Positions 9,250-19,353 are shown, counted from the stretch's first letter. The stretch: 64,000 nucleotides of DNA from Aeromonas dhakensis (GCF_000820305.1 NZ_CDBH01000021.1:1-64000); one strand, 5' to 3'. Translations and numbers: made by a program. The notes: generated by a model from the sequence alone, not told the origin.

Positions 9250-10805
9250 TCCTTGTTATTGCCCTCTCCCTGCTGGCCTTACCCTCCTGGGCGAATCAGC
9301 TCAAGAGCGTGCGGGTGTGGCCATCGCCGGACAACACCCGGGTGGTGCTCGACATGAGCAGCGCCCCCAATTACAACTACTTCACCCTGACCGGCCCGGA
9401 CCGGCTGGTGATCGACCTGAAAGGGGCGAGCAACGTCACCAATCTGGCCCGCATCGAGAACAAGAGCGAGCTGGTGCGCAAGATCCGCGAGAGCTCGCCG
9501 CTGGAAAAAGGCGGGCTGCGGCTGGTGCTGGACCTGAGTTCAGCCATCAAGCCGGTGGTCTTTCCGCTTGCGCCGGCCGGCCCCTACGGCCACCGGCTGG
9601 TGATCGACCTGCCCTATGAAGAGAAGGCCTCTGCCACCGCTCAGGCGGCACCGGTGGGCGGCAAGGGCAAGGGGGTGGTGATCGCCATCGACCCGGGCCA
9701 CGGCGGGGAAGACCCGGGCTCCATCGGCCCGCGCCGTACCTACGAGAAGCGGGTGACCCTGGCGGTCTCCCAGAAACTGGCCGCCCTCATCGACCGCGAA
9801 CCCGGCATGCGCGCCGTGCTGACCCGGCGCGGCGACTACTTCGTCGATCTGAACAAGCGTTCCGAGATTGCCCGCAAGGCCAAGGCCGACCTGCTAGTGT
9901 CGGTGCATGCCGACAGCTTCCACAACTCGACCCCGCGCGGCGCCTCCGTCTGGGTGCTGTCGACCAACCGTGCCAACCGCGAGATGGGCAGCTGGCTGGA
10001 GAAGCAGGAGAAACAGGGCGAGCTGCTGGGGGGCGTTGGCAAGGTGTTGGCCGAATCCGATCCCAACCCCTACCTGGCGCAGACCTTCCTCGACCTCTCC
10101 ATGGACAAGTCGCGGGCCGAGGGCTATGACGTCAGCCGCCAGATCCTGCGCTCGCTGGGCCGGGTGGCCCGGTTGCACAAGAAGGCGCCGGAACACGCCA
10201 GCCTGGCGGTGCTGAAGGCGCCTGACATTCCCTCCGTGCTGGTGGAGACGGGCTTTATCTCCAACCACGCCGAAGAGAAGCTGCTGGCGACCTCCAGCTA
10301 TCAGGATCAACTGGCTCGCGCCATCTTCGAGGGGATCCGCAACTACTACCGGGCTCACCCGACCAAGGGCGCCATGCTCACCGGCAAGGGGCAGGCCAGC
10401 AACAAGCAGGCCGCGGTCAGCCGACCCGCCCCAGCCAGCAAGCCGGTCGCCGTCAGCAAACTGGCGGCGCAGCCGGTGCAGCAGGTGGTAACCAACCGGA
10501 TGCCGGCCACCGAACCGAACCGCAGCAGCGACGGCGGGGCGCCGGTCAGCAGCGTCGGCGGCTCTTCGTCCGGTGCCGGGGTGATCAAGCCCTACGTGGT
10601 GGCAGCCAAGGAGCCGAGCGTGCCGGTGACCAGCGTGCAGAGCAACGACAAGGCCAACATGATCCGTCATGTGGTCACCCGCGGGCAGAGCCTCTCCCGG
10701 CTCGCCGAGAAATACGGGGTCAGTCAGGCGCGACTGGTGGAGATCAACAAGCTAAAGTCGCGGGACATCCAGATAGGGCAGGTGCTCTATATCCCGCAAA
10801 AGTAG
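9240..10805 (+). CDS. amiB: N-acetylmuramoyl-L-alanine amidase AmiB type
   Basis: Periplasmic zinc amidase that splits septal peptidoglycan during cell separation. 521 residues: signal peptide 1-18 (LLALPSWA), AMIN domain about 20-130, Amidase_3 catalytic domain about 145-370 ([11 protein letters not shown] with the zinc His, [15 protein letters not shown] with the catalytic Glu), a Ser/Ala/Val-rich linker, and one LysM domain at the C-terminus ([19 protein letters not shown]). The start is GTG at 9240, inside the end of tsaE. LysM identifies AmiB rather than AmiA or AmiC, and position before mutL agrees. Confidence 0.94.
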   Translation: MRLILVIALSLLALPSWANQLKSVRVWPSPDNTRVVLDMSSAPNYNYFTLTGPDRLVIDLKGASNVTNLARIENKSELVRKIRESSPLEKGGLRLVLDLSSAIKPVVFPLAPAGPYGHRLVIDLPYEEKASATAQAAPVGGKGKGVVIAIDPGHGGEDPGSIGPRRTYEKRVTLAVSQKLAALIDREPGMRAVLTRRGDYFVDLNKRSEIARKAKADLLVSVHADSFHNSTPRGASVWVLSTNRANREMGSWLEKQEKQGELLGGVGKVLAESDPNPYLAQTFLDLSMDKSRAEGYDVSRQILRSLGRVARLHKKAPEHASLAVLKAPDIPSVLVETGFISNHAEEKLLATSSYQDQLARAIFEGIRNYYRAHPTKGAMLTGKGQASNKQAAVSRPAPASKPVAVSKLAAQPVQQVVTNRMPATEPNRSSDGGAPVSSVGGSSSGAGVIKPYVVAAKEPSVPVTSVQSNDKANMIRHVVTRGQSLSRLAEKYGVSQARLVEINKLKSRDIQIGQVLYIPQK

Positions 10806-10890
10806 CGCTGGATGAGGCGCCGGGTCCGTCCCTGCCAGTGGCAAGGGCTGACCCGGCTAGTCCTCATCGCCCCCGCCGATTACCCGCACC

Positions 10891-10957
10891 TTCAACCATC
10901 AGGAGTCAGCGATGCCGATCCGTACCTTGTCCCCAGTGCTGGCCAGCCAGACGAGCG
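10891..10957 (+). repeat. Degenerate copy of the mutL translation-initiation region
   Basis: Bases 10891 onward align with 11014 onward at a fixed offset of 123 bases. Both contain TTCAACCA, CAGGAGT and ATGCC at matched positions, and similarity fades after about 17 codons. The likely origin is a tandem duplication of the mutL start followed by decay. Confidence 0.8.
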
Positions 10958-11031
10958 CGGGCTGTGATACGGCGGCGTGGCGCCCAGTCGGGGCGGTTGC
11001 CACAGCCATCCCGTTCAACCAGCAGGAGTAA
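10912..11031 (+). CDS. Short upstream ORF resembling the MutL N-terminus
   Basis: A 39-codon frame with its own AGGAG, starting MPIRTLSPVLASQTSAG; 11 of these 17 residues match the MutL start MPIRILPPILANQIAAG. It then diverges and stops with TAA 3 bases before the mutL ATG. Its last codons (CAG CAG GAG TAA) contain the mutL ribosome-binding site, so translating it would couple to mutL initiation. It may be a decaying duplicate, a leader peptide, or both. No function is known to me. The frame is real in the sequence; its expression is not established. Confidence 0.5.
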   Translation: MPIRTLSPVLASQTSAGCDTAAWRPVGAVATAIPFNQQE

Positions 11032-11034
11032 GCG

Positions 11035-12909
11035 ATGCCAATCCGTATATTGCCGCCGATTCTGGCCAACCAGATTGCTGCCGGTGAGGTGGTGGAGCGG
11101 CCCTCCTCCGTGGTCAAGGAGCTGGTGGAAAACAGCCTGGATGCAGGGGCCGACCGGGTCGAGATCGACATCGACAAGGGCGGTGCCAAGCTTATTCGCA
11201 TTCGCGACAATGGCGGTGGCGTCGCCAAGGATGAGCTGGTGCTGGCGCTGTCGCGCCACGCCACCTCCAAGGTGGCGACCCTCGACGATCTGGAAGGGAT
11301 CAACAGCCTGGGCTTTCGCGGCGAGGCGCTCGCCTCCATCAGTTCGGTCTCCCGTCTCACCTTTACCTCCCGTACGGCGGAGCAGTCCGAAGCCTGGCAG
11401 GCACAGGCCGAAGGGCGCGAGATGAGCGTCACCGTCAAGCCGGCGGCCCACCCGGTGGGCACCACTGTGGAGGTGGTGGACCTCTTCTTCAACACCCCGG
11501 CCCGGCGCAAGTTCATGCGCAGCGAAAAGACCGAGTTTGCCCACATCGACGAGCTGGTGCGTCGCATCGCGCTCTCCCGCTTCGACGTCACCCTGATCCT
11601 GCGCCACAACGGCAAGGTGGTGCGCCAGTACAAGGCCGCCAACACGGTGGCGGAGCAGGAGCGCCGGCTCGCCGCGGTGTGCGGCTCTCCCTTCATGCAC
11701 CACGCGCTGGCGGTGGAGAGCGAGCACAGCGACGTGCGGCTGTGGGGCTGGCTGGCCACGCCCGCCGGCGCCAGACCGCAAAACGATCTGCAATACACCT
11801 ATGTCAACGGCCGCATGATGCGCGACAAGCTCATCAACCACGCCATTCGCCAGGCCTATGACGAACTGCTGCCGACCGACCGGTTCGCGGCCTACGTGCT
11901 CTACATCGAGCTGGATCCGCGTCAGGTGGACGTCAACGTCCATCCGGCCAAGCACGAGGTGCGTTTTCATCAGGCGCGCCTCATTCACGACTTCATCTTC
12001 CAGGCGCTCTTTACCGCCCTGCGCCAGCCAGGGGCGGCAAGCGACGAGAGCGACCAGCCTCTGGCCGAGACCCTGGTCGAGCTGCCGGTCAGTGCCCCCA
12101 TCGAGTATCCGGGCCAGGCGCCCAGAGCCGAGTGGTATGGTGCCGAGCACAACTACCGGGCCCCGGCCCGGGAAGTGCGGGAAGGAAGTGGCGCCGGGCG
12201 ACCCGGCAACTACCAGCCGCCCGAGCCCCCGAGCCGGGAGGCGATGCGCGGCATGGGAGCCCTACTCACCACCCTGCCGACGGTGCATGACACGCCGCTG
12301 GCAGAGGCTGAAACCATGCCTGTTGCCGCCGTGGCGGCCAAGGCGGGGGCGTGGCGGGCCTTGACCCTGGTGGAGCAGGCCTATCTGCTGCTGGAGCGAG
12401 ACAACCGGCTGGCCCTGCTGTCGCTGGTGCGGGCCGAGCGCCTGCTGCTGCGCCACTGGCTGCTGGAAACCTGGGGCCAGGGGCTGGCGGCCCAGCCGCT
12501 GCTGCTGCCGGTCTCCTTCAAGCTGCCGAAAAACCTGGTCGCGCTGGTGGAAACGCAGGAGCGTTTGCTCAAACGGATGGGGCTGGAGTTGAAAAGCGGC
12601 GGGCGCGACACCATGATCCTGACTCGGGTGCCGGCGCTGCTGCGCCAGACCGATCTGGTGCGCTTATTACCCGAATTGCTGCAACTGATCGAGAGCGGAT
12701 CTGACAGTGATACTGGCCAGCAGGCTGAAGTACTATGCCAATGGCTGGTGGAGCAGGGGATAAGTCGCGAAAAAGTATATGATTTTGCCACGGCCAACCG
12801 CTTGCTGACGGAACTTGTTGCCGATTTCAGTGACCAACTGGCAGACGTTCGCATGGTGCGCCCGCTGTCGCTGGCGAGCGTGCTGGCCGAGTTCGCCGAT
12901 GGCCATTGA
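11035..12909 (+). CDS. mutL: DNA mismatch repair protein MutL
   Basis: Links MutS mismatch recognition to MutH nicking. 624 residues (E. coli 615). The N-terminal GHL ATPase has IAAGEVVERPSSVVKELVE, DNGGGV and GFRGEALASISSV; the middle transducer domain includes VNGRMMRDKLINHA and VDVNVHPAKHEVRF. A variable linker (about 345-430) leads to the C-terminal dimerisation domain. There the endonuclease motif DQHAxHER found in MutL proteins from MutH-lacking bacteria is absent (RAERLLLRHW occupies the place), consistent with methyl-directed repair. The start is preceded by AGGAG at the end of the short upstream ORF. Confidence 0.97.
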   Translation: MPIRILPPILANQIAAGEVVERPSSVVKELVENSLDAGADRVEIDIDKGGAKLIRIRDNGGGVAKDELVLALSRHATSKVATLDDLEGINSLGFRGEALASISSVSRLTFTSRTAEQSEAWQAQAEGREMSVTVKPAAHPVGTTVEVVDLFFNTPARRKFMRSEKTEFAHIDELVRRIALSRFDVTLILRHNGKVVRQYKAANTVAEQERRLAAVCGSPFMHHALAVESEHSDVRLWGWLATPAGARPQNDLQYTYVNGRMMRDKLINHAIRQAYDELLPTDRFAAYVLYIELDPRQVDVNVHPAKHEVRFHQARLIHDFIFQALFTALRQPGAASDESDQPLAETLVELPVSAPIEYPGQAPRAEWYGAEHNYRAPAREVREGSGAGRPGNYQPPEPPSREAMRGMGALLTTLPTVHDTPLAEAETMPVAAVAAKAGAWRALTLVEQAYLLLERDNRLALLSLVRAERLLLRHWLLETWGQGLAAQPLLLPVSFKLPKNLVALVETQERLLKRMGLELKSGGRDTMILTRVPALLRQTDLVRLLPELLQLIESGSDSDTGQQAEVLCQWLVEQGISREKVYDFATANRLLTELVADFSDQLADVRMVRPLSLASVLAEFADGH

Positions 12910-12993
12910 GGGAAATGCCCTCTTGAATCCATAAACCAGTTTTTTGCAGGTGCGCCGCTAAGGGGTGGCGACCATGCAAGGGGAGTTTTTCAC

Positions 12994-13920
12994 GTGGCTG
13001 ACTTGCCGACTGCAATTTTTCTGATGGGGCCGACGGCCTCCGGCAAGACGGATCTCGCCATTGAACTGTGCCAGGCGCTGCCCTGCGACATCATCAGCGT
13101 GGATTCCGCGCTCATCTATCGCGGCATGGATATCGGCACCGCCAAGCCTACGCCGGCCGAACTGGCGCAGGCGCCACACCGGCTGATCGACATCCTGGAT
13201 CCCGCCATGAGCTATTCGGCGGCCGATTTTTGCCGTGATGCGCTGCGGGAGATGAAAGAGATTGCCGAGCGCGGCCGCATTCCGCTGCTGGTGGGCGGCA
13301 CCATGCTCTATTTCAAGGCGCTGCTGGAGGGACTCTCTCCGTTGCCCTCCGCCGACCCCGTCATTCGGGCCGGCATCGAGGAGGAAGCCGCCCGCCTTGG
13401 CTGGCAAGCGCTGCACGATGAGCTGGTGCGCATCGACCCGGTGGCCGGGGCCCGCATCCATCCCAATGACCCGCAGCGGCTCAGCCGGGCGCTCGAGGTC
13501 TACCGCATCAGCGGCAAGACCCTCACCGAGTTGACCCAGGTGCAGGGGGAGGGGTTGCCCTATCGGGTGCTGCAGTTTGCCATCGCGCCGAGCGATCGCG
13601 CCGTGCTGCACCAGCGCATCGAGCTGCGCTTTGACAAGATGCTGCAGGGCGGCTTTGAACAGGAGGTCAGGGGCCTCTACCAACGGGGCGATCTCACCCC
13701 GGATCTTCCCTCCATCCGCTGCGTGGGATACCGCCAAATGTGGGACTACCTGGCGGGGGAAGTGGAGTATGATGAGATGCGCTATCGCGGAATTGTTGCC
13801 ACCCGCCAGTTGGCCAAGCGTCAAATGACCTGGTTGCGCGGTTGGTCTGATGTGACCTGGTTGGAATCTGGTGAGTCTGGCAATCTGGCAAGGGTCGTCG
13901 CCCGTGCCGGAGTGGCTTGA
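12994..13920 (+). CDS. miaA: tRNA dimethylallyltransferase MiaA
   Basis: Adds a dimethylallyl group to N6 of A37 in tRNAs reading UNN codons. 308 residues with Walker [12 protein letters not shown], the [16 protein letters not shown] block, the DDPQRL-type segment [13 protein letters not shown] and the C-terminal [12 protein letters not shown] tRNA-binding motif. It starts 84 bases after mutL and is followed 70 bases later by hfq, the conserved gammaproteobacterial order. Confidence 0.96.
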   Translation: MADLPTAIFLMGPTASGKTDLAIELCQALPCDIISVDSALIYRGMDIGTAKPTPAELAQAPHRLIDILDPAMSYSAADFCRDALREMKEIAERGRIPLLVGGTMLYFKALLEGLSPLPSADPVIRAGIEEEAARLGWQALHDELVRIDPVAGARIHPNDPQRLSRALEVYRISGKTLTELTQVQGEGLPYRVLQFAIAPSDRAVLHQRIELRFDKMLQGGFEQEVRGLYQRGDLTPDLPSIRCVGYRQMWDYLAGEVEYDEMRYRGIVATRQLAKRQMTWLRGWSDVTWLESGESGNLARVVARAGVA

Positions 13921-13928
13921 CACTCCTG

Positions 13929-14254
<326 letters not shown>

Positions 14255-14317
14255 TATCCCGGGACGAGGCGACTCGTCAACCCAGATTCATCATGATTCC
14301 TGTCAAGGAGCAAGCGC

Positions 14318-15604
14318 TTGTTTGACCGTTATGAAGCCGGCGAACAGGCCGTTCTGGTACATGTCAACTTCAGTGATGAGGGTGAGCGGGAGGATCTGGA
14401 AGAGCTCAAGATGCTGGTGAGCTCGGCCGGGGTCAATGCGCTGGGGGTGATCACCACCAGCCGCAGTGCGCCCAGCGCCAAATTTTTTGTCGGCAGCGGC
14501 AAGGCTGAAGAGATCGCGTCCCAGGTCCAGATGCTGGACGCCGAGGTCGTCATCTTCAACCATGCCCTGACCCCTGCCCAGGAGCGCAACCTGGAGCGTC
14601 TGTTCCAGTGCCGGGTAGTGGACAGGACCGGCCTGATCCTCGATATCTTCGCTCAGCGTGCCCGTACTCACGAAGGCAAGTTGCAGGTCGAACTGGCCCA
14701 GTTGCGCCATCTCTCTACTCGCCTGGTGCGAGGCTGGACCCACCTTGAACGTCAGAAGGGGGGGATCGGCCTGCGCGGCCCGGGTGAAACCCAGCTGGAA
14801 ACCGACCGCCGCCTGTTGCGTGAACGCATCAAGGCGATTTTGCGCCGGCTCGACAAGGTGGCCAAGCAGCGGGAACAGGGACGTCGTGCCCGCAACCGCA
14901 ACGAGGTGCCGACCGTTTCTCTGGTGGGTTACACCAACGCCGGAAAGTCCACTTTGTTCAACCAACTTACAGCTGCCAGCGTGTATGCTGCCGACCAATT
15001 GTTCGCAACCCTGGATCCGACTCTGCGCAAATTGGTGATCCGGGATGTGGGTGATGTGATTCTGGCGGATACAGTTGGATTTATTCGACACTTGCCCCAT
15101 GATCTGGTCGCGGCCTTCAAGGCGACGCTGCAGGAGACTCGCGAAGCGGACCTGCTGCTGCACGTGGTGGACTGTGCCGACGAGCAGATGCAGGAGAATA
15201 TCGAGTCGGTGCAGCAGGTGCTGGCCGAGATCGAAGCCGATGACCGCCCCCAGCTGATGATCTGTAACAAGATCGACAAGCTGGGTGAACACCCGGTCGG
15301 GCTGGAGCGTGACGAAGAGGGGCGCCCGGTGCGGGTCTGGCTGTCTGCCCAGACTGGCGAGGGGTGTGACGATCTGTTTGTTGCCCTGACCGAGCTGCTG
15401 GCCGGCTCCATGGTGCACCACACCCTGCAGTTGCCCCCTTCGGCCGCCAGATTGCGCAGTGCGCTCTATCGCCTCAAGGGCATCGAGCAGGAAGGTTTCA
15501 GCGAGGAGGGGGATTTTGTGTTGGAAGTCCGCCTGCAACTGGCTGATTGGAACCGCCTCGTGAAGCAAGAAGGTGAGAGTTTACAACGCTTTATCAGGCA
15601 TTGA
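14318..15604 (+). CDS. hflX: Ribosome-associated GTPase HflX
   Basis: GTPase that splits stalled or heat-damaged ribosomes. 428 residues (E. coli 426). The HflX N-terminal domain includes GSGKAEEIA and GGIGLRGPGETQLETDRR; the G domain has G1 GYTNAGKST, G3 DTVGFI and G4 NKID. The start is TTG at 14318 (MFDRYEAGEQAVLV), supported by AAGGAG 8 bases upstream and the family N-terminus; no ATG lies nearby in frame. A weak start codon should reduce its yield relative to hfq. Confidence 0.95.
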   Translation: MFDRYEAGEQAVLVHVNFSDEGEREDLEELKMLVSSAGVNALGVITTSRSAPSAKFFVGSGKAEEIASQVQMLDAEVVIFNHALTPAQERNLERLFQCRVVDRTGLILDIFAQRARTHEGKLQVELAQLRHLSTRLVRGWTHLERQKGGIGLRGPGETQLETDRRLLRERIKAILRRLDKVAKQREQGRRARNRNEVPTVSLVGYTNAGKSTLFNQLTAASVYAADQLFATLDPTLRKLVIRDVGDVILADTVGFIRHLPHDLVAAFKATLQETREADLLLHVVDCADEQMQENIESVQQVLAEIEADDRPQLMICNKIDKLGEHPVGLERDEEGRPVRVWLSAQTGEGCDDLFVALTELLAGSMVHHTLQLPPSAARLRSALYRLKGIEQEGFSEEGDFVLEVRLQLADWNRLVKQEGESLQRFIRH

Positions 15605-15695
15605 TTCGTCGATGAGATGAATGTTTGCTGGCTTCATCAACGGTTGATGGCCCGATAGAGATGATATCCATCCGCATGTATTAATGGAGACGCTG

Positions 15696-16847
15696 ATGGC
15701 TTGGAATGAGCCTGGTAATAACGGCAAAGACCGTGACCCCTGGGGGAACAACGGCAAGAATCAGGGACCCCCTGATCTGGACGAAATGCTGCGCAAGGTG
15801 AGCCGCCGTTTTGGTGGTCTGCTGGGAGGCGGCAAATCGGGTGGTGGTGACGTCGGCAAGTTCGGCCTCTCCATCGCGCTGGTGGTGGCGGTAGTGGTGT
15901 GGGTCGTCAGCGGCTTCTATACCATTCGCGAAGCCGAGCGTGGCGTGGTGCTGCGCTTTGGCGAGTACTCCCACAACGTGGATCCGGGCCTGCGCTGGAA
16001 ACCGACCTTCATCGACCGGGTGATCCCGGTGGACGTGGAGTCGGTCCGCTCCCTGCCGGCCTCCGGCTTCATGCTGACCCAGGACGAGAACGTGGTACGG
16101 GTCGAGATGGACGTGCAGTATCGCGTGGTCGATCCCGAGCAGTACCTGTTCAGCGTCACCAACGCCGACGAGAGTCTGAGCCAGGCGACCGACAGCGCCC
16201 TGCGCTACGTGGTGGGTCATACCCGGATGGACGACGTGCTGACTACGGGTCGTGAGAAGGTGCGTCAGGAGACCTGGCAGGTGATCGACAGCATCATCGA
16301 GCCCTATCACATGGGTCTGCAGATCGTCGACGTCAACTTCCTGCCGGCGCGTCCGCCGGAAGAGGTGAAGGATGCGTTCGATGACGCCATCTCCGCTCAG
16401 GAAGATGAACAGCGCTTCATTCGTGAAGCCGAAGCCTATGCCCGTGAAGTGGAGCCGAAGGCCCGCGGCCAGGTCAAGCGCCTGGAGCAGGAGGCCGAAG
16501 CCTACAAGTCCCAGATCGTGCTGAAGGCCAAGGGTGAAGTCGCTCGCTTCAACGAGCTGCTGCCCCAGTATCAGGCTGCGCCCGAGCTGACCCGTGATCG
16601 TATCTACCTGGAAACCATGGAAGAGCTCTATCAGCAGGCCAACAAGGTGGTGGTCGACATGCCGGCTGGCAACAACAGCATGATCTACCTGCCGCTCGAC
16701 AAGCTCTCCGGCAAGGCCAATGCGGTGCAACCGGCTCGTCCGGCAGGTGCGCCGGTGGTAGAACAGACCCCGCCGTCCAACGAAGGAGCCAACTCCACGC
16801 CGACCCCGCTGCGCAGCGGCGACCGTTTCAGCTCAGGGAGAAACTGA
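15696..16847 (+). CDS. hflK: FtsH protease modulator HflK
   Basis: SPFH/prohibitin-family membrane protein that assembles with HflC into a cage around the FtsH protease. 383 residues: Gly/Asn-rich cytoplasmic start (MAWNEPGNNGKDRDPWG), one transmembrane helix near residue 55-75, SPFH domain about 75-270, then a helical C-terminal segment and Pro/Ser-rich tail. I start at the second ATG (15696) because GGAGA lies 5-9 bases upstream and the family begins MAWN; the ATG at 15684 is less likely. hflC follows after 3 bases. Confidence 0.95.
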   Translation: MAWNEPGNNGKDRDPWGNNGKNQGPPDLDEMLRKVSRRFGGLLGGGKSGGGDVGKFGLSIALVVAVVVWVVSGFYTIREAERGVVLRFGEYSHNVDPGLRWKPTFIDRVIPVDVESVRSLPASGFMLTQDENVVRVEMDVQYRVVDPEQYLFSVTNADESLSQATDSALRYVVGHTRMDDVLTTGREKVRQETWQVIDSIIEPYHMGLQIVDVNFLPARPPEEVKDAFDDAISAQEDEQRFIREAEAYAREVEPKARGQVKRLEQEAEAYKSQIVLKAKGEVARFNELLPQYQAAPELTRDRIYLETMEELYQQANKVVVDMPAGNNSMIYLPLDKLSGKANAVQPARPAGAPVVEQTPPSNEGANSTPTPLRSGDRFSSGRN

Positions 16848-16850
16848 TAG

Positions 16851-17735
16851 ATGAAAAAGCTAGCTATTGGTGTCATCGCTGTGGCCGCCATGGTCTGCTT
16901 CTCTTCGGTCTTCATCGTCGATGAAGGCCAGAAGGGAATCGTGGTGCAGTTTGGCAAGGTGAAGCGGGTTGAATCCGGCGAGCCGCGTCTGTACGAGCCG
17001 GGCCTGCACTTCAAGGTGCCGCTCATCGACCAGGTTCGCAAGATGGATGCCCGTATCCAGACCCTGGAAGGGCAGGCGGATCGCTTCGTCACCTCCGAGA
17101 AGAAGGACCTCATCATCGACTCCTACGTGAAGTGGAAGATCGAGGACTTCTCCAAGTACTACCTGGCGACCGGCGGTGGCAACAAGATCCAGGCCGAAGA
17201 CCTGCTCAAGCGCAAGATCAACAACGGTCTGCGTTCCGAAATTGGTAATCGCACCATCAAGGACATCGTCTCTGGCGAGCGCAGTACCGTGATGGAAGAT
17301 GCCCTGATGAAGATGGCGCGCTCCTCCGAGCTCGGCATCAAGGTGGTGGATGTGCGCATCAAGCAGATCAACCTGCCGGTGGAAGTCTCCAGCTCCATCT
17401 ATCAGCGGATGCGTGCCGAGCGGACCGCGGTAGCCCGTGAGCATCGCTCCCAGGGCCGCGAGCAGGCCGAGATCCTGCGTGCCGACATCGACCGCAAGGT
17501 GACCGTCATGATCGCCGATGCCGAGAGTAACGCCCGTCAGCTGCGTGGTGAAGGGGATGCCGAGGCCGCCAAGATCTATGCCGACAGCTACAAGAAAGAC
17601 CCCGAGTTTTTCAGCTTCGTGCGCAGCATGGAGGCCTATCGCAAGAGCTTCGCCGGTGGCAATGACCTGATGGTCCTCAAGCCGGACAGCGAGTTCTTCC
17701 GCTACCTCAAGTCGCCGCACGGCAGCAAGCAGTAA
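16851..17735 (+). CDS. hflC: FtsH protease modulator HflC
   Basis: Partner of HflK in the HflKC-FtsH complex. 294 residues, a little shorter than the E. coli protein (334). One N-terminal transmembrane helix (residues 3-22; signal-anchor) is followed by the SPFH domain (VDEGQKGIVVQFGKV) and a long helical segment with REQAEILRADIDRK and the C-terminal PDSEFFRYLKSP typical of HflC. It ends the mutL-hfq-hflXKC block, followed by a terminator. Confidence 0.95.
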   Translation: MKKLAIGVIAVAAMVCFSSVFIVDEGQKGIVVQFGKVKRVESGEPRLYEPGLHFKVPLIDQVRKMDARIQTLEGQADRFVTSEKKDLIIDSYVKWKIEDFSKYYLATGGGNKIQAEDLLKRKINNGLRSEIGNRTIKDIVSGERSTVMEDALMKMARSSELGIKVVDVRIKQINLPVEVSSSIYQRMRAERTAVAREHRSQGREQAEILRADIDRKVTVMIADAESNARQLRGEGDAEAAKIYADSYKKDPEFFSFVRSMEAYRKSFAGGNDLMVLKPDSEFFRYLKSPHGSKQ

Positions 17736-17754
17736 GCACGTCGTGATTTGACCC

Positions 17755-17783
17755 AAGGGCCTGATGATTCAGGCCCTTTTGTT
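17755..17783 (+). terminator. Terminator after hflC
   Basis: A 10-bp perfect stem (17755-17764 with 17769-17778) is followed by TTTTGTTTG. It separates hflC from the small gene at 17864. Confidence 0.85.
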
Positions 17784-17863
17784 TGCCGGTCATCGGCTGG
17801 CAGCGGGGGGCAGTGTGTGAAGCGCTTGTGGTTGGGGCGCATTCAGACGAGAAAGGAGGTTGT

Positions 17864-18052
17864 ATGCTGACATCCATCCTGGTGGGGCTGGGCTTGCTGC
17901 TGCTGTTCGAAGGGCTGGGGCCGCTCTTGATGCCGCGCGCCTGGCAGCAGATGTTGCGGCTGCTGAGCGATCAGCCGGCCGAGCAGTTGCGCCGTATCGG
18001 CGGTTGTCTGGTGGTGGCCGGGGCCGTTATCTTGTGGGCGCTGGCCCGCTAG
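17864..18052 (+). CDS. yjeT: Small DUF2065 (YjeT-like) membrane protein
   Basis: 62 residues with two hydrophobic helices (about 3-22 and 41-60) and a short loop with RAWQQMLRLLSDQPAEQLRRIG. This fits DUF2065, encoded after hflC in E. coli as yjeT, of unknown function. The ATG at 17864 is chosen because AAAGGAGG lies just upstream. Here a terminator separates it from hflC, so it must have its own promoter or rely on readthrough. purA, next in E. coli, is absent. Confidence 0.85.
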   Translation: MLTSILVGLGLLLLFEGLGPLLMPRAWQQMLRLLSDQPAEQLRRIGGCLVVAGAVILWALAR

Positions 18053-18084
18053 CTCCTGGTTGAAACGACAGTGGTACAGTGAGT

Positions 18085-18130
18085 GCGGACAATAAAAAAG
18101 AGGCCCTCTGGCCTCTTTTTTATTGTCCGC
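18085..18130. terminator. Large bidirectional terminator between yjeT and ispB
   Basis: The two 21-bp arms (18085-18105 and 18110-18130) are perfect reverse complements around a CTCT loop. A6 and T6 tracts inside the arms make it a terminator on either strand. It lies between convergent genes. Confidence 0.9.
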
Positions 18131-18139
18131 CGGCTGGCA

Positions 18140-19111
18140 TCAGGCGCTGCGCTGCACCGCCATGTGGGCCAGGGTTTCCAGCGCCTGCTTGTGCCGGGAG
18201 TCCGGCAGGATGGCGAGGGCCGCGATGGCCTTGTCGGCCTCTTCCCGGGCCCGCATGCGGGAGTACTCCAGCGCGCCGGTACGGTCGAGGATGGCCAGGA
18301 TCCGGTCGAGGTGCTCCATGCCGTTGCGGTGCTCGATGGCGTCGCGCACCAGCTGGCGCTCTTCCGGGCTACCCACTTCCATGGCACGCAACAGCGGCAG
18401 GGTCGGCTTGCCTTCGGCCAGATCGTCGCCCACGTTCTTGCCCATCTCGTCGCTCTGGGAGCAGTAGTCCATCACGTCGTCGATGATTTGGAAGGCGGTG
18501 CCCAGATACTTGCCGTAGTCGGTCATCGCCTGTTCGATCGGCGCGGGCTGATGGGTCAGCACGGCGGCGAGACGGGTGGCGGCTTCGAATAGCTTGGCGG
18601 TCTTGCAATAGATGACCGTCATGTAGCTCTCTTCGGTGGTATCCGGGTCGTTGCAGTTCATCAGCTGCAGCACTTCCCCTTCGGCGATGGTGTTGGTGGC
18701 CTCGGAGAGGATCTCCATCACCCGCAGGTTGGAGAGCTCGCTCATCATCTGGAAGGAGCGGCTGTAGAGGTAGTCACCCACCAGCACGCTGGCGGCGTTG
18801 CCGAACATGGCGTTGGCGGTTTCCCGGCCGCGGCGCAGGTCGGATTCGTCGACCACGTCGTCGTGCAGCAGGGTGGAAGTGTGAATGAATTCGATGATGG
18901 CAGCCAGTTTCAGATGATCCTCACCCTCATATCCCAGTGCGCGGGCGGCCATGACGGTCAGCATGGGGCGCATCCGTTTCCCGCCTGCACTGACAATATA
19001 GAAACCCAGCTGGTTGATCAGGCTGACATCGGACTGGAGTCGCGCCAGGATCAGTTCATTGACCGCCGTCATGTCGGCGGCACAGAGCGCACGGATAGTC
19101 TGTTGGTCCAT
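18140..19111 (-). CDS. ispB: Octaprenyl diphosphate synthase IspB
   Basis: Long-chain trans-prenyltransferase making the ubiquinone/menaquinone side chain. 323 residues, the same as E. coli IspB. It has both aspartate-rich motifs, the first in LLHDDVVDESDLRRG and the second in QIIDDVMDY, and the GGKRMRP substrate-binding motif. It is divergent from rplU with 242 bases between, as in most gammaproteobacteria. Confidence 0.95.
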   Translation of the reverse strand: MDQQTIRALCAADMTAVNELILARLQSDVSLINQLGFYIVSAGGKRMRPMLTVMAARALGYEGEDHLKLAAIIEFIHTSTLLHDDVVDESDLRRGRETANAMFGNAASVLVGDYLYSRSFQMMSELSNLRVMEILSEATNTIAEGEVLQLMNCNDPDTTEESYMTVIYCKTAKLFEAATRLAAVLTHQPAPIEQAMTDYGKYLGTAFQIIDDVMDYCSQSDEMGKNVGDDLAEGKPTLPLLRAMEVGSPEERQLVRDAIEHRNGMEHLDRILAILDRTGALEYSRMRAREEADKAIAALAILPDSRHKQALETLAHMAVQRSA

Positions 19112-19251
19112 AAGTCTCGTAACGTGACGGCAGTGATGACTGCGATTTTAGCAATGGCGGGGATTCTACACGATTTCACAATGGGTTACAGTTAAGCGTT
19201 TATTCACGGCGGCAGATATGCGCACAAAATAAACTTTTTGCTAAATTGGCC

Positions 19252-19280
19252 TTGCCTGAGCAAATCGATTTGCGTAGAAT
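19252..19280 (+). promoter_or_regulatory. Candidate rplU promoter
   Basis: TTGCCT (19252-19257) is separated by 17 bases from TAGAAT (19275-19280), about 74 bases before the rplU start. The 5' leader would be about 65-70 bases. The region just upstream is AT-rich, as expected for a ribosomal-protein promoter. Confidence 0.6.
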
Positions 19281-19353
19281 GCCCGCCCATTGTTATAGGT
19301 TTTTGCGCGTGTCTGGCCTTGAGCAAAAGACACGCCTTTACGGAGTTAATCAA

